DNA from: Dirofilaria immitis
Lineage: Eukaryota; Nematoda; Chromadorea; Rhabditida; Onchocercidae
DNA length: 64,000 nt
Assembly (NCBI GenBank): GCA_024305405.1
Contig: JAKNDB010000018.1
Coordinates: 124,001 to 188,000, forward strand
Direction: 5' to 3'
Shown here piece after piece: positions 53,235-64,000 of the stretch (positions are counted from its first letter, which is position 1; each line of letters begins with the position of its first letter). The notes beneath the pieces are model-generated. The model saw only the letters and a list, made by a program, of their open reading frames with translations. It had not been told where the DNA came from and did no database searches. Position numbers and translations under genes: made by a program.

Positions 53235-55196
53235 TTATAACAAGTCATGTTTATTATATAAGCAATTACATCGTTTTTCGCCAGTACATAATACGGTATT
53301 AAGTGAATTACTATGAGCTGAACGTGAGTCTTCCGTCATCGTATTTAGCACTGTGCTATCATGAAATTTCTGCTTTTGCATGCTAGCTTTATATCTAAAA
53401 AATTATAAGTTATGAAATTGTCTTATCTTTTAATTATTGAATAATTATAATTTACATGATTGTAAAATTTACACAAATCAAGCGCAATGTTTAGCTTTGC
53501 GTTTCATGATCGGCAATAATTTTGTATTAGATCCTTGCATATGTTTGTCTTTAAATTAATTCGATTAATGTAACTGATATTCAAGTTTTCTTAATAATTT
53601 GCTACCAGCTTGAATAATCAGATTTATTTTCTTCAAGAAGAAAATTGATAATATCGATAATATAGTGAAAAATGCTTTACTTGTTGATAGTTGAATAATG
53701 AGAATGATGAGAATTGAGAATACGATTTCGTTCTTCTACATACAGTAATTTCAGTTGTTCTGAAAGATGATCTTAAACCGAAAAACATGTTTGATACATG
53801 AAGGATGAGAAATATTTAACAAATGGGAGAAAAATATTCCCATTGTGAGTTCATTGAAAACAAGATTCGACCGGAACCATTACCCGAAGTATGAGACATT
53901 TCATTTCACTAATATGGGAATAGCTACATTATTAGAAAATATTATCATGTAGGTAGAGAATACTAGAAAACTGGTTAAATTAATTAACAATTCTGAGAAA
54001 GGGAATCTCTTCGATTTGATAGTTATAATTTCCGTACTGTGCCGAATCATGCTGTTGATATTATACCTAAGAATTTTGTCAGATATGAGGTAAATAGAAT
54101 CAAGAAATACACTGCACAACTTTTTCTGAACACAGGCAAATGAAAATTACTTTTCCGGATAATCGCTTCATTAAGTAATATAATCCTATGAAGTCTGATA
54201 TCAATTATCAAATAATTTTTTCTTTTTGAAAAAGTAAAAAGATGTATTCAAAAGGCAAACCACAAAGAAATTTTTCCCATGCATGAAAAGTATTAAATTT
54301 AAATTGTGCCGGATTGAGATTATACATTTTGCAGAAATTATTGATTAGTGATCGGACCAATATCTGTTCCTTTACTTTACTGTACTGTAATTGCATCTTC
54401 TTCAAATGTGTAAGTTCATTAAAAATAGCTTCTTCGTGTACGCAGCATTTACCGATCCTCTTATCTGTAACTATTGAATTTTATAGTATTATCAGAAATT
54501 ATTTATATTATTAGCGAATTTTATAGTAGCTGAATTTACAGTGTCGATGAATTTACAGCATCGATAAGTTTTACAGTATCACTACAATGAGTTTTACAGT
54601 ATCACTACAATGTATCGTAACAAAAAATGATAAAGAAAATAAAAACAATTCAAATAGATACTTTTATTAAATTGCTGCTGCATTGTTATTTCGCCAAATT
54701 CAGTTCGATAAATATCAACCTGTTGTGAGCCAATCGATTTTTCCAATTTCTTCCGAAAATCATCGCTATTACCGCTTTTTGAAGCTTTATGAGAATAATT
54801 TTTATGACTATTATTTATGGGAATAATTGATCTTCCTTAAATAGAGGAAAAATGCATACAATTTACTGACTTAATAGTATTATCATCTAATTCCTTTATG
54901 GATAAATATTTAGAGCAAGTTAATTTCATAAATGAAATTACAATTCATATGAAATAAATTAAATATCAATGAATTTTTCATCCATTCTACTAAATTTGGT
55001 ATATCATTAATTCTTGAATTTTAAGAATAATATTAACTTGATACGAAGTATTTATTAATAAAGAAGATTTTTATGATAGTATTAAATTAGTATGCTGAAT
55101 GATTATTCAGTAAAAAAGCTGATAGATAGCCATAAACTAATCTCTTAATATTGTCGTAATCTGGTAAAATAGCTTATCAATAGTTTCCAAATTCAT
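53235..55196 (-). CDS. Unrecognised protein, second gene of a probable operon
   Basis: Exons supported by residue composition and splice sites: 54835-54662, 54464-54261 and terminal 53394-53235. Key stretches are GNSDDFRKKLEKSIGSQQVD, RTEFGEITMQQQF, CCVHEEAIFNELTHLKKMQL, KMYNLNPAQFKF and, at the end, HDSTVLNTMTEDSRSAHSN. Upstream candidate exons are 55196-55138 (MNLETIDKLFYQITTILRD), 54989 onward (RMDEKFIDI) and 54929-54867 (MKLTCSKYLSIKELDDNTIK), whose linkage is unsettled. The junctions 54867/54835 and 54261/53394 are each one base short. The middle looks helical or coiled coil. No domain recognised. The ATG at 55196 is 18 bases after an attttag acceptor and about 140 bases after the ankyrin gene's stop. 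Confidence 0.55.
53770..54143 (+). pseudogene. Decayed coding-like sequence antisense in an intron
   Basis: On the plus strand, inside the intron 54260-53395 of the minus-strand gene, one frame reads MILNRKTCLIHEG, TGA, EIFNKWEKNIPIVSSLKTRF, DRNHYPKYETFHFTNMG, TAG, VENTRKLVKLINNSEKGNLF. It then resumes in another frame as RFDSYNFRTVPNHAVDIIPK and NFVRYEVNRIKKYTAQLF. Residue use is protein-like over about 120 codons despite two stops and one frame change. The source gene was not recognised. A short alternative frame (MGEKYSHCEFIENKIRPEPL) ending at a gtatga donor means an intact spliced gene cannot be fully excluded. Confidence 0.35.
54536..54615. repeat. Short tandem repeat around ttttacagtatcactacaat
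   Basis: Three or four copies of a unit of about 22-26 bp (gaatttacagtgtcgat, then gttttacagtatcactacaa twice) in the intron 54661-54465. Confidence 0.8.
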
Positions 55197-55334
55197 TTTC
55201 AATAACGAATATTACTAAAATAGATATATGTATCAAAGTATTTTTCCTTTTTTTGTTTTTATATGAGGATAGTTTATTTGTTTATAAAATTAATTAAAAA
55301 CAAGAAAAAAGAAGTAACTATTGAATACCGAAAA
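55197..55334 (-). promoter_or_regulatory. Intercistronic region with trans-splice acceptor
   Basis: Between the ankyrin gene's TGA (55335) and the next ATG (55196) lie about 140 bases: T-rich sequence, then tatctattttag ending at 55215, then an 18-base leader. This is the length and layout of intergenic regions in nematode operons, where a spliced leader (SL2-type in some clades, SL1 in others) is added to the downstream message. Confidence 0.5.
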
Positions 55335-58300
55335 TCAATTGTGCTTGCCTGAATGGGAAATATCACTCATCCCATAAACGCTGCTACTTTCTAAATTATC
55401 ATTAACTTGTTTTCCATTATCAATATCATTATCGCTCCAATTTTCATCAAGTCTTGTCACTTCCATGAGTTTTTCCTTCATCTTTTCTCGTTTTTCACTT
55501 TTTCCACATGATCTTTCATTTTTTTCAATTCGTTCAATTGAATACTGTAATCATTTCTTGATTTGTTTAAAATGTGCCTGAAGATGTGCATTTTTTCTTT
55601 TAAATTAAAAATACATCATTTTTCAACAAATTTTTTTGTAGATTGTTTTTACTAAAATGACTTACTCACCATAATTATTAGTTACGATATGATTAAAACT
55701 ATTCTGATCTTAAAATGTAATCATCTTACCAAATATTTCATAATGTTGTTGTTAATTCAAATTTTGTAATTTTCTATGATTCAAATTTTGATAACTTCAA
55801 ATTTTGATTTTTACATTATAATAAGACAAATTTTTATGCTTTTTTTGATTGGCGTATTTATTTTATATTTTTTAAATTTCGGTGCAAATTTATAATGAAA
55901 TTAACCAATGATAAAAAGTAAGATGATGATAGCTACAAATTACATAATAAATGAAATCAATTACACTTAAAGATTCCATAATGATAAAAAACAATGATAA
56001 ATTATCTGATCGATTATTCATCAGATGATTGATAATGTACCTTGATGATTTCCCATGTTTTGTATTTACATCATCAACGTTTACGTCATCTTCTTCTGAT
56101 GTCCAACAATTATTGCACGCGCAATTGTCGCCGTTAACTTCATCTATTTTTCGTTTTTGTGGTAAACATTTTTCGAATCTTCAGTAATTTTCTGAATTTT
56201 TTTCTTGAATATTAATTATTTATTCGAATTTAATTAGCATATGATCATATAATATATTTCAAAATATCTTTTTTCTTGAATTCTTTTGGATGATTCAAGA
56301 ATTTGCTAGCAGTAACGGTTATTTAAAAAAATTTTACTTGGAGCTGTATTTCTGGCAAATATTGTTCAAGATCTGCAGTACTTGTTGCTTTAGGCACAAG
56401 TTGCTGTACTGCTACAGTAGATTGATATGGCTTTGGGATATTGATATCATCAGAAGACTGAGACCTCTAAAATGAATGATTAGGAAATTAGAAATCAATT
56501 TAAAATAAAAACATTTTCAGTTTTCATGTGTTTAAAAAATCCAATTACTCTTTGCTTTATAATTTATAAAAATAATAGCTTGATTTAGCGTAAAATTATA
56601 TAAGCGAGTCTAAAGCTGAAAACAAGTTTTTTTCAATTTTATAATTTTATAATTTCACATTTTTTAATAACACTTTCAGTATTTTTATGGCCTAATATTT
56701 TTCCTTCCTTTTACTTCGATAAAATCGAATTATTCTTAAGGTCGAACATAAATGGAATGAATGATATACGACCACGCGACTGATAACAAACAATATCGTG
56801 AGAGAAAGTTACAAAGAAATTTGAAGGGAGAATTCAAGGGGACATGAAACCGCTGAGATAGAACGGAAGGATTAACAAAACTTATCATATTCAACCGATG
56901 AATTTAGCAATCTTATTTGATTTATTATTTAGTTTGAATATTTTGTTGAATTACGAAAGATCCGATTAGTAACATAATGCTACACATTAATTTGAAATTT
57001 CTTGGTTCAATCAGCATATTCAAATTATTTCAGCATATTTTATATTATACATTTATCATAGGATGAATGCAAACCGATGTATTAGTAGCTGTAGCTCGAT
57101 AAATTTGTATTGTGGTTTACGTTCCTTGATTTGCATTCTCTGTTTTAGTTATATTTTTGGCATTTGGAACTGCCAATTTTCCGGATTGAATAGATATCCG
57201 ATTCCCATCCGGAGAGATGCTATATTTTTGTTTATCGTTCCGTACTATAAATAATTTAAAATAGTCAGCTTCAATTATCAGGATACAAGTGTTAGCATTT
57301 ATTTTTGATTTCATGATAGGCAGAAATAATTTCAATTCACAATATAATGCTACTTATTATGTCATGAAAACCGGCGGTCAAAGAGAAGGCTAACGCAAGA
57401 AAGTGAATTTTTTCACTTTAAAGAAAATGAATTTCTACTGAAATCTGATAAAACTTTAATATTGATTTTAATGCAAACTTGGTGTTTATAAATTTGAAGA
57501 ATAAATTAAAAACACAACTAATTTCAGCAATAAGTTACCTTCTAAGACCTGATGCTGCAATTGTAATCTTGTTTCTTTCCTTATTTCTTCAGGTATTTCT
57601 TCAGCTAACTTAGCATTTTGTCGTAGTCGTAAATATTCTACAACCATTTCGTGATTCTTCTGTATCGCCAAATCTAACGGTGTCAAGAGTGTGTCCTAAA
57701 ATACATCTTTTTTTTTGGGTAATTCGAGTATAATCCAAATCGATTTAATTTTTCTTTCCCTTATTTACCTTATATAACATTAATGGATTGACATCAGTAT
57801 TTCGGCCGCATAATAGAATCACCATTTCCATATTTCCAGAAGCAGCGGCTAAATGCAATCCGGTTCGACCTTCATGATTTGCTACGTTTGCTGATGATGG
57901 ATGTGAAGCGAGTAAATATTCTACACAATCTAAAAAAACAAAATTACCATCTCATGCTGAAGGAAGTGACATTTATTTTAAAAATAATTATTCTCTGCTG
58001 GTCTCGGTAAATTTGACAATCTGCAATTAGTACCATCAACAGATAATATTCTGAATAATAATAGAATGAATGTTTACGACGATAACAGCATGAATGACAT
58101 TAGTGATAATCAATTCAATAAAATTAAGTAAATAAATATTCGCATATGAACCTTTTGAAAGAAAAACTTTCTAATAGTATATTAACAAGTCAATTCTACG
58201 CAATTAAAATTTAGTAGCATCATAAAAGCATCATAAATGCTTATATAAAATTTAGAAATAAATATAAATGATTTTATTGACCTTTGCACCAGCTTGAATA

Positions 58301-61300
58301 GCTTCATGTATAGGTAGATCACCACGTCGATTTTGAATTTCATAACTTCCACCGAAATGCTTCAATAATTTAAGCATTCTTAATTGACCTTTAGCTGCAG
58401 CACAATGACTTGGACAGCGAAGATGACGATCCTAAAAGGAAATGACTTCGAAATTTAATTGTAATTAATTATTCATAATGCTCATTTTTAATTCGGAATA
58501 TTTCATATATAAAATTATCAACTGATATGACATCATTCACACCTGATGATTTACTTCAGCTCCATTTAAAAGAAGTAATCGTGCACATTCATAATGTCCC
58601 AGTGTTACAGCATAGAATAATGCGGTATCACCATTCCGATCAACTAAATTAATAATAGACGGATCCAAAGTATTGATAAGATATTCGATGATATGCGCAT
58701 GCCCATAGCTTGCAGCGCAATGTATCGCACCCAATTGATCTCGATCAACAGCATATATATCTCCTCCAGTTTTTGACAGGATAATTACTATCTCGAGATT
58801 TCCTAAATTGCAATCAATTATTGGTTTTGCTAGCATTATCTAAATTAATCTTTATTCACTTCCCGTAAATTGAATCGTAAAAATTAAAAAAAATAAGTTG
58901 GATCTTAAATTTAAACTTCTAATATCAATTTAAGCTTGTCAAATTTTTTCCTTCTCTAAGTCAAATATGCCAAAATAAACCTTCCGAAAAAATTTGCAGA
59001 AAATAATAGTGTTAGAATTTATAGCCTATGCTATTTTCTTGGTACTTCTTTGAACTTGTCAATAGAAATATCTTTTTTGCGAATATTTTTCACAAAATGA
59101 ATTTACGGCAATTAAGTGTTAAATTTTGTTGCTAAATTCAAACTTATCTACTTATTCGTTTTTAGGGAAAATTTATAAAGAATAATATCGTAAAAAACTA
59201 ATATCACGAAACTAATCATGACTTGCGAGGGATGCTATTTCTTTATATTTCAAATTTAAGTTTATCAATTCCTTTGCAGAAATTCGTAGAAAATAGAAAT
59301 TTACCATAGTTTACAAAAAATAAATTTACCGTAATTTGCGATTAATAAATTTACCGTAATATGCAAATAACGAGTTTAGCGTAATTTGCAGAACATAAAT
59401 TTATTATAACTATATTAATCATAATATATCCACTTTTTTTTAAATTCAATTTATCAACTGGATATTTTTTCCGGAAAAATTTTCATAAAATAGATTTACC
59501 ATAACTTGCAGCCCATAATATTGGCGTCCTACCATCTATATCTCGAGCATTTACTTTAGCACCATATTTTAGCAAAACATGCAATATTGCTTCACAACGC
59601 TCCAACGAAACATTTTCTGAAGCTGCAGCATAATGCACTGCTTGTGCACCCTATGATAATTTTTTTAATATTAAAACTTTGAGTTTCCTTTTTTTTCTTC
59701 AGATTGATATGCATAAATTACGAATAAACAAAACATAAACTTCGATGAAATATGAAAATATTTAAAAATCACTTATATGAGGGAACAAATTTGGCCATCA
59801 ATATTTTAATTATTTTAACTGGTAAACAAACGAAATGATCAAATATACGTAATTATATTTATAAATCACGTAAATATTGATTAATGAATGAAATAATTGA
59901 TTTATAATAATTTATACCGATCAAAGGGATGGTCATATTACTTTTTTTTTTTTATAGCTAAATAACTAATTGTTAAATTAATTGGAATAATTTAGTATGC
60001 GAAATAGATGAAATGAAAATTTAAGAAATTTAAAGACATGCCTGATTATCAGCACAATCAACTTTAGCACCATTATCCAACAATGTTACTAATGCTTCTA
60101 ACTAAAATCATATCATTGTTTAATTAATAAAATTTGTAAATTTATTTGAATAATAATTATTAGCATTGATAATAATAAGCATTGATAATATTACTGATGA
60201 TTGCTAGACAGAAACATATTCTGAAAACTGATTTGATTGCAAATTAAACTATATTTTTAAAAATAGTTATAATAGCAATTATTCCATGATAATACCGGTC
60301 ATTATTTCGAAAAAAAAAATTGGTAGCACTGATTCGGATAATTTCACCTTATGTGATTATTTTAGTGTCAAAAATTTTAATCGTTTATTTAGCTCAGAAT
60401 TATTTAGTTTCTTCAAATATTTAAATCAAAACAAGCCTGTCCACAAACAACAGCCCAATGTACAGCGGAATGCTTATCTTTATCCACATGATTGATTTGA
60501 ATATCATTCTCTATCATTAATTTTATCGCTGATACATTTCCGCTCATCGATGCTATCAGTAATGGAGTATAACTGTAACTGATTAATTTTAATCCTACAG
60601 TGAAATAAAAATTATATCTCAAAATTTAGATGAGCGAAAATAGAAATCAGTTTTAAATTATTATTATAAGAGAATCAATCCCGGATTTTTAGGATAAAAT
60701 ATATTCATATCGTATTGTTAAGCCTATTATATTATCGAAAAATAGTTATAATTATAGCAAATTTGTTAAAATGCACCTTCAATTTATTTCAACATGAAAT
60801 CTATTACTATTTAGCATATATTCATTGCAAATTTAACAGAAGAAAATTGCAATACCCATTTTGATCTTGGCAGTGAACTAATGAATGATCCATCTCAAGA
60901 ATTCGTTTAAATATTTCAGCATTGGCTGTTTCAGCTGCATGATGTAATGCTACTCGATCTTCGTCATCTCGGAAGAAAACCTCACTCTAAACAATGAAAA
61001 TAAGTCATAATTATGTCTTAACTTCATCATTGATTTAAAAAGAAATTATGTCCTGACTTCATCGTTGATTTAAAATAAAAAGAAACAAATTGTTATTTCT
61101 TTTATAACTTTAATTTGCAATTAACTGTTAGATAGTTATTGGATATACTATTGGATAATACGGTATTTTGATAGTTACAGTATTTGCTTATGAATGTGAA
61201 TATATTGTAATTGAAGAGATCAAGACAAGTATGGATGTATATGCAGCCACTAAGTTTAAAGAAACAAATTTTATCATTGATTTAAAAAGAACTTTGTTCG

Positions 61301-61745
61301 CAGCTTAAGATAATTTTAATATTTAGATATTCCGATATTTGATTAATAAGTAATAACATAATATAGTAGAGGGGTCAAATTTTACTTACTGTTACAGCTT
61401 CATTTACAATAGTTACTGTATAACATCATTTATAGCAGTTACGGTATTTACTTACAGATGACGAACGTATGCATGCAATAAAAATAATTTAAATACAAAA
61501 ATAGCAGCCTAAATTTTTTCAACTTCTTTTTATTTCTATTGTGAACAAATTAAACAAAGTATTTGTAATTTTTGCTTTCAATACGCTCAATCTATCATTT
61601 AAAAAATTTTTCAATTCCAGTGATAATGCTTGGTGTATGCTAATTTGCATGTAAATATAAAATCAATAATACTTACTGGAAACAAATCGAGAATCCTAGC
61701 TGTAGCAATCATATCTGATTCGTTCAAAGCACGTATAAGAGACAT
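55335..61745 (-). CDS. Ankyrin-repeat protein, 11 repeats, about 630 residues
   Basis: Thirteen exons, 5' to 3': 61745-61677, 60986-60856, 60572-60437, 60101-60042, 59650-59500, 58802-58543, 58431-58282, 57929-57769, 57695-57539, 57244-57121, 56466-56338, 56191-56041, 55544-55335. After MSLIRALNESDMIATARIL come repeats marked DRVALHHAAETA, GYTPLLIASMSG, HSAVHWAVVCGQ, GAQAVHYAAASE, GRTPILWAASYG, LGAIHCAASYGH, GDTALFYAVTLG, CPSHCAAAKGQ, GDLPIHEAIQAG, GRTGLHLAAASG and LTPLDLAIQKNH, over about residues 30-410. The last 220 residues are charged and low in hydrophobics, with a Cys pair (CACNNCWTSEEDD) and the end SDISHSGKHN. No ligand domain or membrane segment was seen. The order of repeats recalls inversin/ANKRD proteins (C. 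elegans mlt-4 belongs to the inversin group) but I cannot assign it. Two introns use GC donors. Three junctions and one A run are one base short. Confidence 0.85.
56041..56191 (-). CDS. Ankyrin-protein exon 12 with short A run
   Basis: After acceptor ttcag the in-phase frame reads KITEDSKNVYHKNEK and then TAG. With six rather than five A at 56147-56151 it continues IDEVNGDNCACNNCWTSEED to the AG|gtacat donor. Both halves look coded and only one base separates them. The final exon then also needs one more base at this donor. Confidence 0.6.
59300..59420. repeat. 29-bp degenerate tandem repeat
   Basis: Four or five copies of (a)ataaatttaccgtaatttgca with small changes, in the ankyrin-gene intron 59499-58803. 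Confidence 0.8.
61010..61075. repeat. Duplicated aattatgtcytracttcatc
   Basis: Two copies of a unit of about 35 bp (attatgtcttaacttcatca, then ttgatttaaaaagaa) just upstream of the second ankyrin-gene exon; a third partial copy lies near 61272. Confidence 0.75.
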
Positions 61746-63072
61746 TTCGAATGAGGAAAATTCAGAAATTTGAATTAATTTTTATAACATTTCCAGTTTC
61801 TTTTCCTGGAACTTTACGTAATTTTATTAAAACAATTTAGGACCAAAACAATTTAGAAAGATGTCTAGCTCAAGAATTATTTCATGTCTAAATTGTTTAA
61901 TTCAAGAATTATTTCATATCTAAATATGTATAAAATATTTTTCAACTGGTTTATAAAAACATTTGGGAACAAAATTAAAGAAAAAAAATCAGACTATATG
62001 TGCAAATAGAATTGAGAAGAAGGTTAAAATAATAGAGTGGTATAATAAATAATTAAATAATTGAATTTGTATTTAGCAAGAAATTTTCGTTACCTTTCTA
62101 TTTAATTTATTTCTGATTAAGTATATCATTAAAGTGAAATTAATTGTTCGGAAACAATATGCATGAGAAGAGAGTGCAATAAATAAAATGACACAATAAG
62201 TTATTTAGAAAAGTTTAATTTTTATTTAACATTTAATAAAAAATATTTTATTTTAAAATTTAATTACTTCTGATTGAGTATATCGTTAAAATAAAATCGA
62301 TTACCTGATATAGAAATATTCTAAAATAGAAAAGTTTATCAAGCAAAATTTAAATTTTCCATTTTTAAATGTAATTATTATTAAATATATTTAGTAAGAA
62401 TTAATGTTTCAGATGAAACTTGCAGCCGATATCTAAATACTATAAAGTTATTTTCAAATCAGAATTGTAAATATCATTATAGCTATAATTGATAGATTTA
62501 AGTATTATCAGGTTTTTCAATTAAAATTATAAATACAATTATAGCGATAATTGATGCATAACACGAAAATATTTTATTACTTAAAGTTTAGGAAAAGTTT
62601 ATTTAATTTCATTTCCTCATTTTATAATTCACATTCTGAATGCCTATATTTTAATTAAGAAATACTTTTTTCAAAATGTTTGTCTTGAATTTATAAAACC
62701 TGAGCAAATTTTAAATTTCAAAAATTTATCAATAAACTTTATTAATAAGCATTATTCTCTTCTATATGCAAAATGAATTGCAGAAATTATTGATTGTTTT
62801 TAAAAGTTTTAAATTTATACTAGAAGTATTCTAATAATATTACACTTTTACTTAATATATTAAATCTTTAAAATAATATAAAATTTTTATGCTAAAAAAA
62901 TCAAAAAAATTTAGACAGTGAAATTGATGAAATTTAAAAAAATTAATCAAAAAGTTCAGCCAAAAACTCAATAAAATTTATTATTACTTTAATTTCTAAC
63001 GATTGTTGATGAAATAAAAATATGAAATTTAAACTACAGGTGATCGCGCAAGAACTACATGCATTACATTAC

Positions 63073-63102
63073 GTTGCATTGCGTTGCGTTGCGTTGCGTT
63101 GC
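63073..63102. repeat. GTTGC pentamer microsatellite
   Basis: About six gttgc/gcgtt units in a row, the most GC-rich short tract in the right half. Confidence 0.95.
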
Positions 63103-63469
63103 TATGGAGCTTTTAGCAGTAATTGTTGATACATGTCACCAATATTTTGAAATCCATTTTGGAAATTTAAGTCATTCGACTGAGATAATTTAATTCACGT
63201 GAATGTTATTCCTAGCATCTCTTAAAACTAAGCAATTTTTAAAAAATTATTTATGTCTTTAATAGATATTGATTATCTAATAGCATTATTTCCTCTTCCC
63301 ATATTTCATTCTTCATCTTTTTCAAAAATATTTTTTTTTCATGAAAATATTAAAGCCATTTTCAATTGCTTTTTAAAATTGCCCTTAAAATGCTTTCGTT
63401 TTTCCTTTTATGAAATAAATTATTTTTGGAAAACGATTCGAAGTCAAGTGAAAATCATCGAATAAATTA

Positions 63470-63620
63470 ATGTACGTCAATATAGCGTCAAAAAATTAAT
63501 AAAGAAAATTATAAAGGCACATTATATTAGCAGAATCACATACGTCATTATAATTGCAAAAAATTATAAGCGAAGTTATAAAAATACTTGATGTTAGCAA
63601 ATTACGTACGTCGACACAAT
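63470..63620. repeat. Loose repeat of about 70 bp
   Basis: Two to three copies with tacgtca(a)tata, then gc..aaaaaattaa(taa)g(c/a)gaa, ttataaa and ttagca(a/g)a. Confidence 0.6.
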
Positions 63621-64000
63621 TTTAAGAATGCCATAAAACAAATATCATAAAAGATACTCCATTATTGACGAATATTATCAAATTTACAACAAAGCATCTA
63701 TCAATAATTTTAATTAATTGCTTTACCTAAACAATTAATACAATTTTATTAGCCTATTTTTCAATTTATGAAAATATTCATCTCCTCATTTAAATGTTAT
63801 TTACTTACAAAAATTTTACAAGCAAAATTAAATTTTAAAATTGAACTTCACTGTGAAAAAAGAAACGATCAAATAAATTTTTAATAAAATTCGTTTAATT
63901 AACATTAAAATAGTGATTTTATGAAAAAAGAAAAATAATTATTTACAATTTAATATTTAAATTATCATTTATTCCACTTCTCGAAATGCAATATATGTTT

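Larger units (their letters stand above)
61746..64000. other. Spacer at the right edge
   Basis: No gene supported. It contains a gttgc pentamer run at 63073-63102 and a loose repeat of about 70 bp at 63470-63620 (tacgtca..taa(g)aaaattataa). The open frame at 63253-63465 has Phe/Ile/Leu-biased content and no splice context. Confidence 0.7.

Noticed and set aside
63253..63465. Plus-strand open frame of 70 codons starting MSLIDIDYL
   Set aside because: Phe/Ile/Leu-rich as expected of random AT-rich sequence, with no splice or neighbour context.
1..64000. Viral, Wolbachia-derived or transposase coding sequence
   Set aside because: No reverse transcriptase, transposase, capsid or bacterial-style uninterrupted gene was recognised on either strand.

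Overview
The window looks like nuclear DNA of a nematode. It is very AT-rich. Its genes are split by GT-AG introns with short TTTCAG or TTTTAG acceptors. Several start codons sit a few bases downstream of an acceptor-like site with no upstream exon, as expected for spliced-leader trans-splicing. Two gene pairs are spaced like nematode operons. The genus cannot be fixed by reading alone. No rRNA, tRNA, CRISPR array or intact transposase was recognised.

Region 1 (about 250-25324, minus strand) holds one very long gene. It encodes a membrane-associated guanylate kinase of the PALS1/Stardust (MPP5) type. At least 17 exons can be read and the guanylate-kinase end runs off the left edge. The conserved core is L27, PDZ, SH3, HOOK and GUK. 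A second PDZ domain lies near the N terminus. A possible alternative first exon at 11574-11741 would bypass that PDZ. The introns (up to 8.5 kb) hold most of the tandem repeats of the left half.

Region 2 (25.4-37.0 kb) has no convincing gene. It is a repeat-rich spacer with several separate tandem arrays, including a 30-bp, a 63-bp and a 22-bp array.

Region 3 (37076-46770, minus strand) is a 19-exon SLCO/OATP organic-anion transporter with a Kazal-like extracellular loop.

Region 4 (46.8-53 kb) is a spacer followed by a head-to-head pair: a 47-residue minus-strand protein at 50572-50774 and a 139-residue unrecognised plus-strand protein at 50972-52129. A probable small downstream gene follows at 52402-52732.

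Region 5 (53.2-61.7 kb, minus strand) is an apparent two-gene operon. A protein with 11 ankyrin repeats (55335-61745) is followed about 140 bp later by a gene of unknown function (53235-55196). The last 2.2 kb on the right is repeat-bearing spacer.

Two properties run through the window. First, about ten exons or junctions need exactly one more base to stay in frame, and none needs one fewer; most sit at homopolymer runs or at G|GT donors. The simplest reading is homopolymer undercalling in the assembly, with an offset of splice boundaries as the alternative. Second, an 83-bp sequence occurs at about 22.35 kb and 52.94 kb; the second copy begins with a 22-mer that matches nematode SL1 at 18 of 22 positions.

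Exon coordinates come from reading splice sites and frame by eye and have not been checked against RNA.
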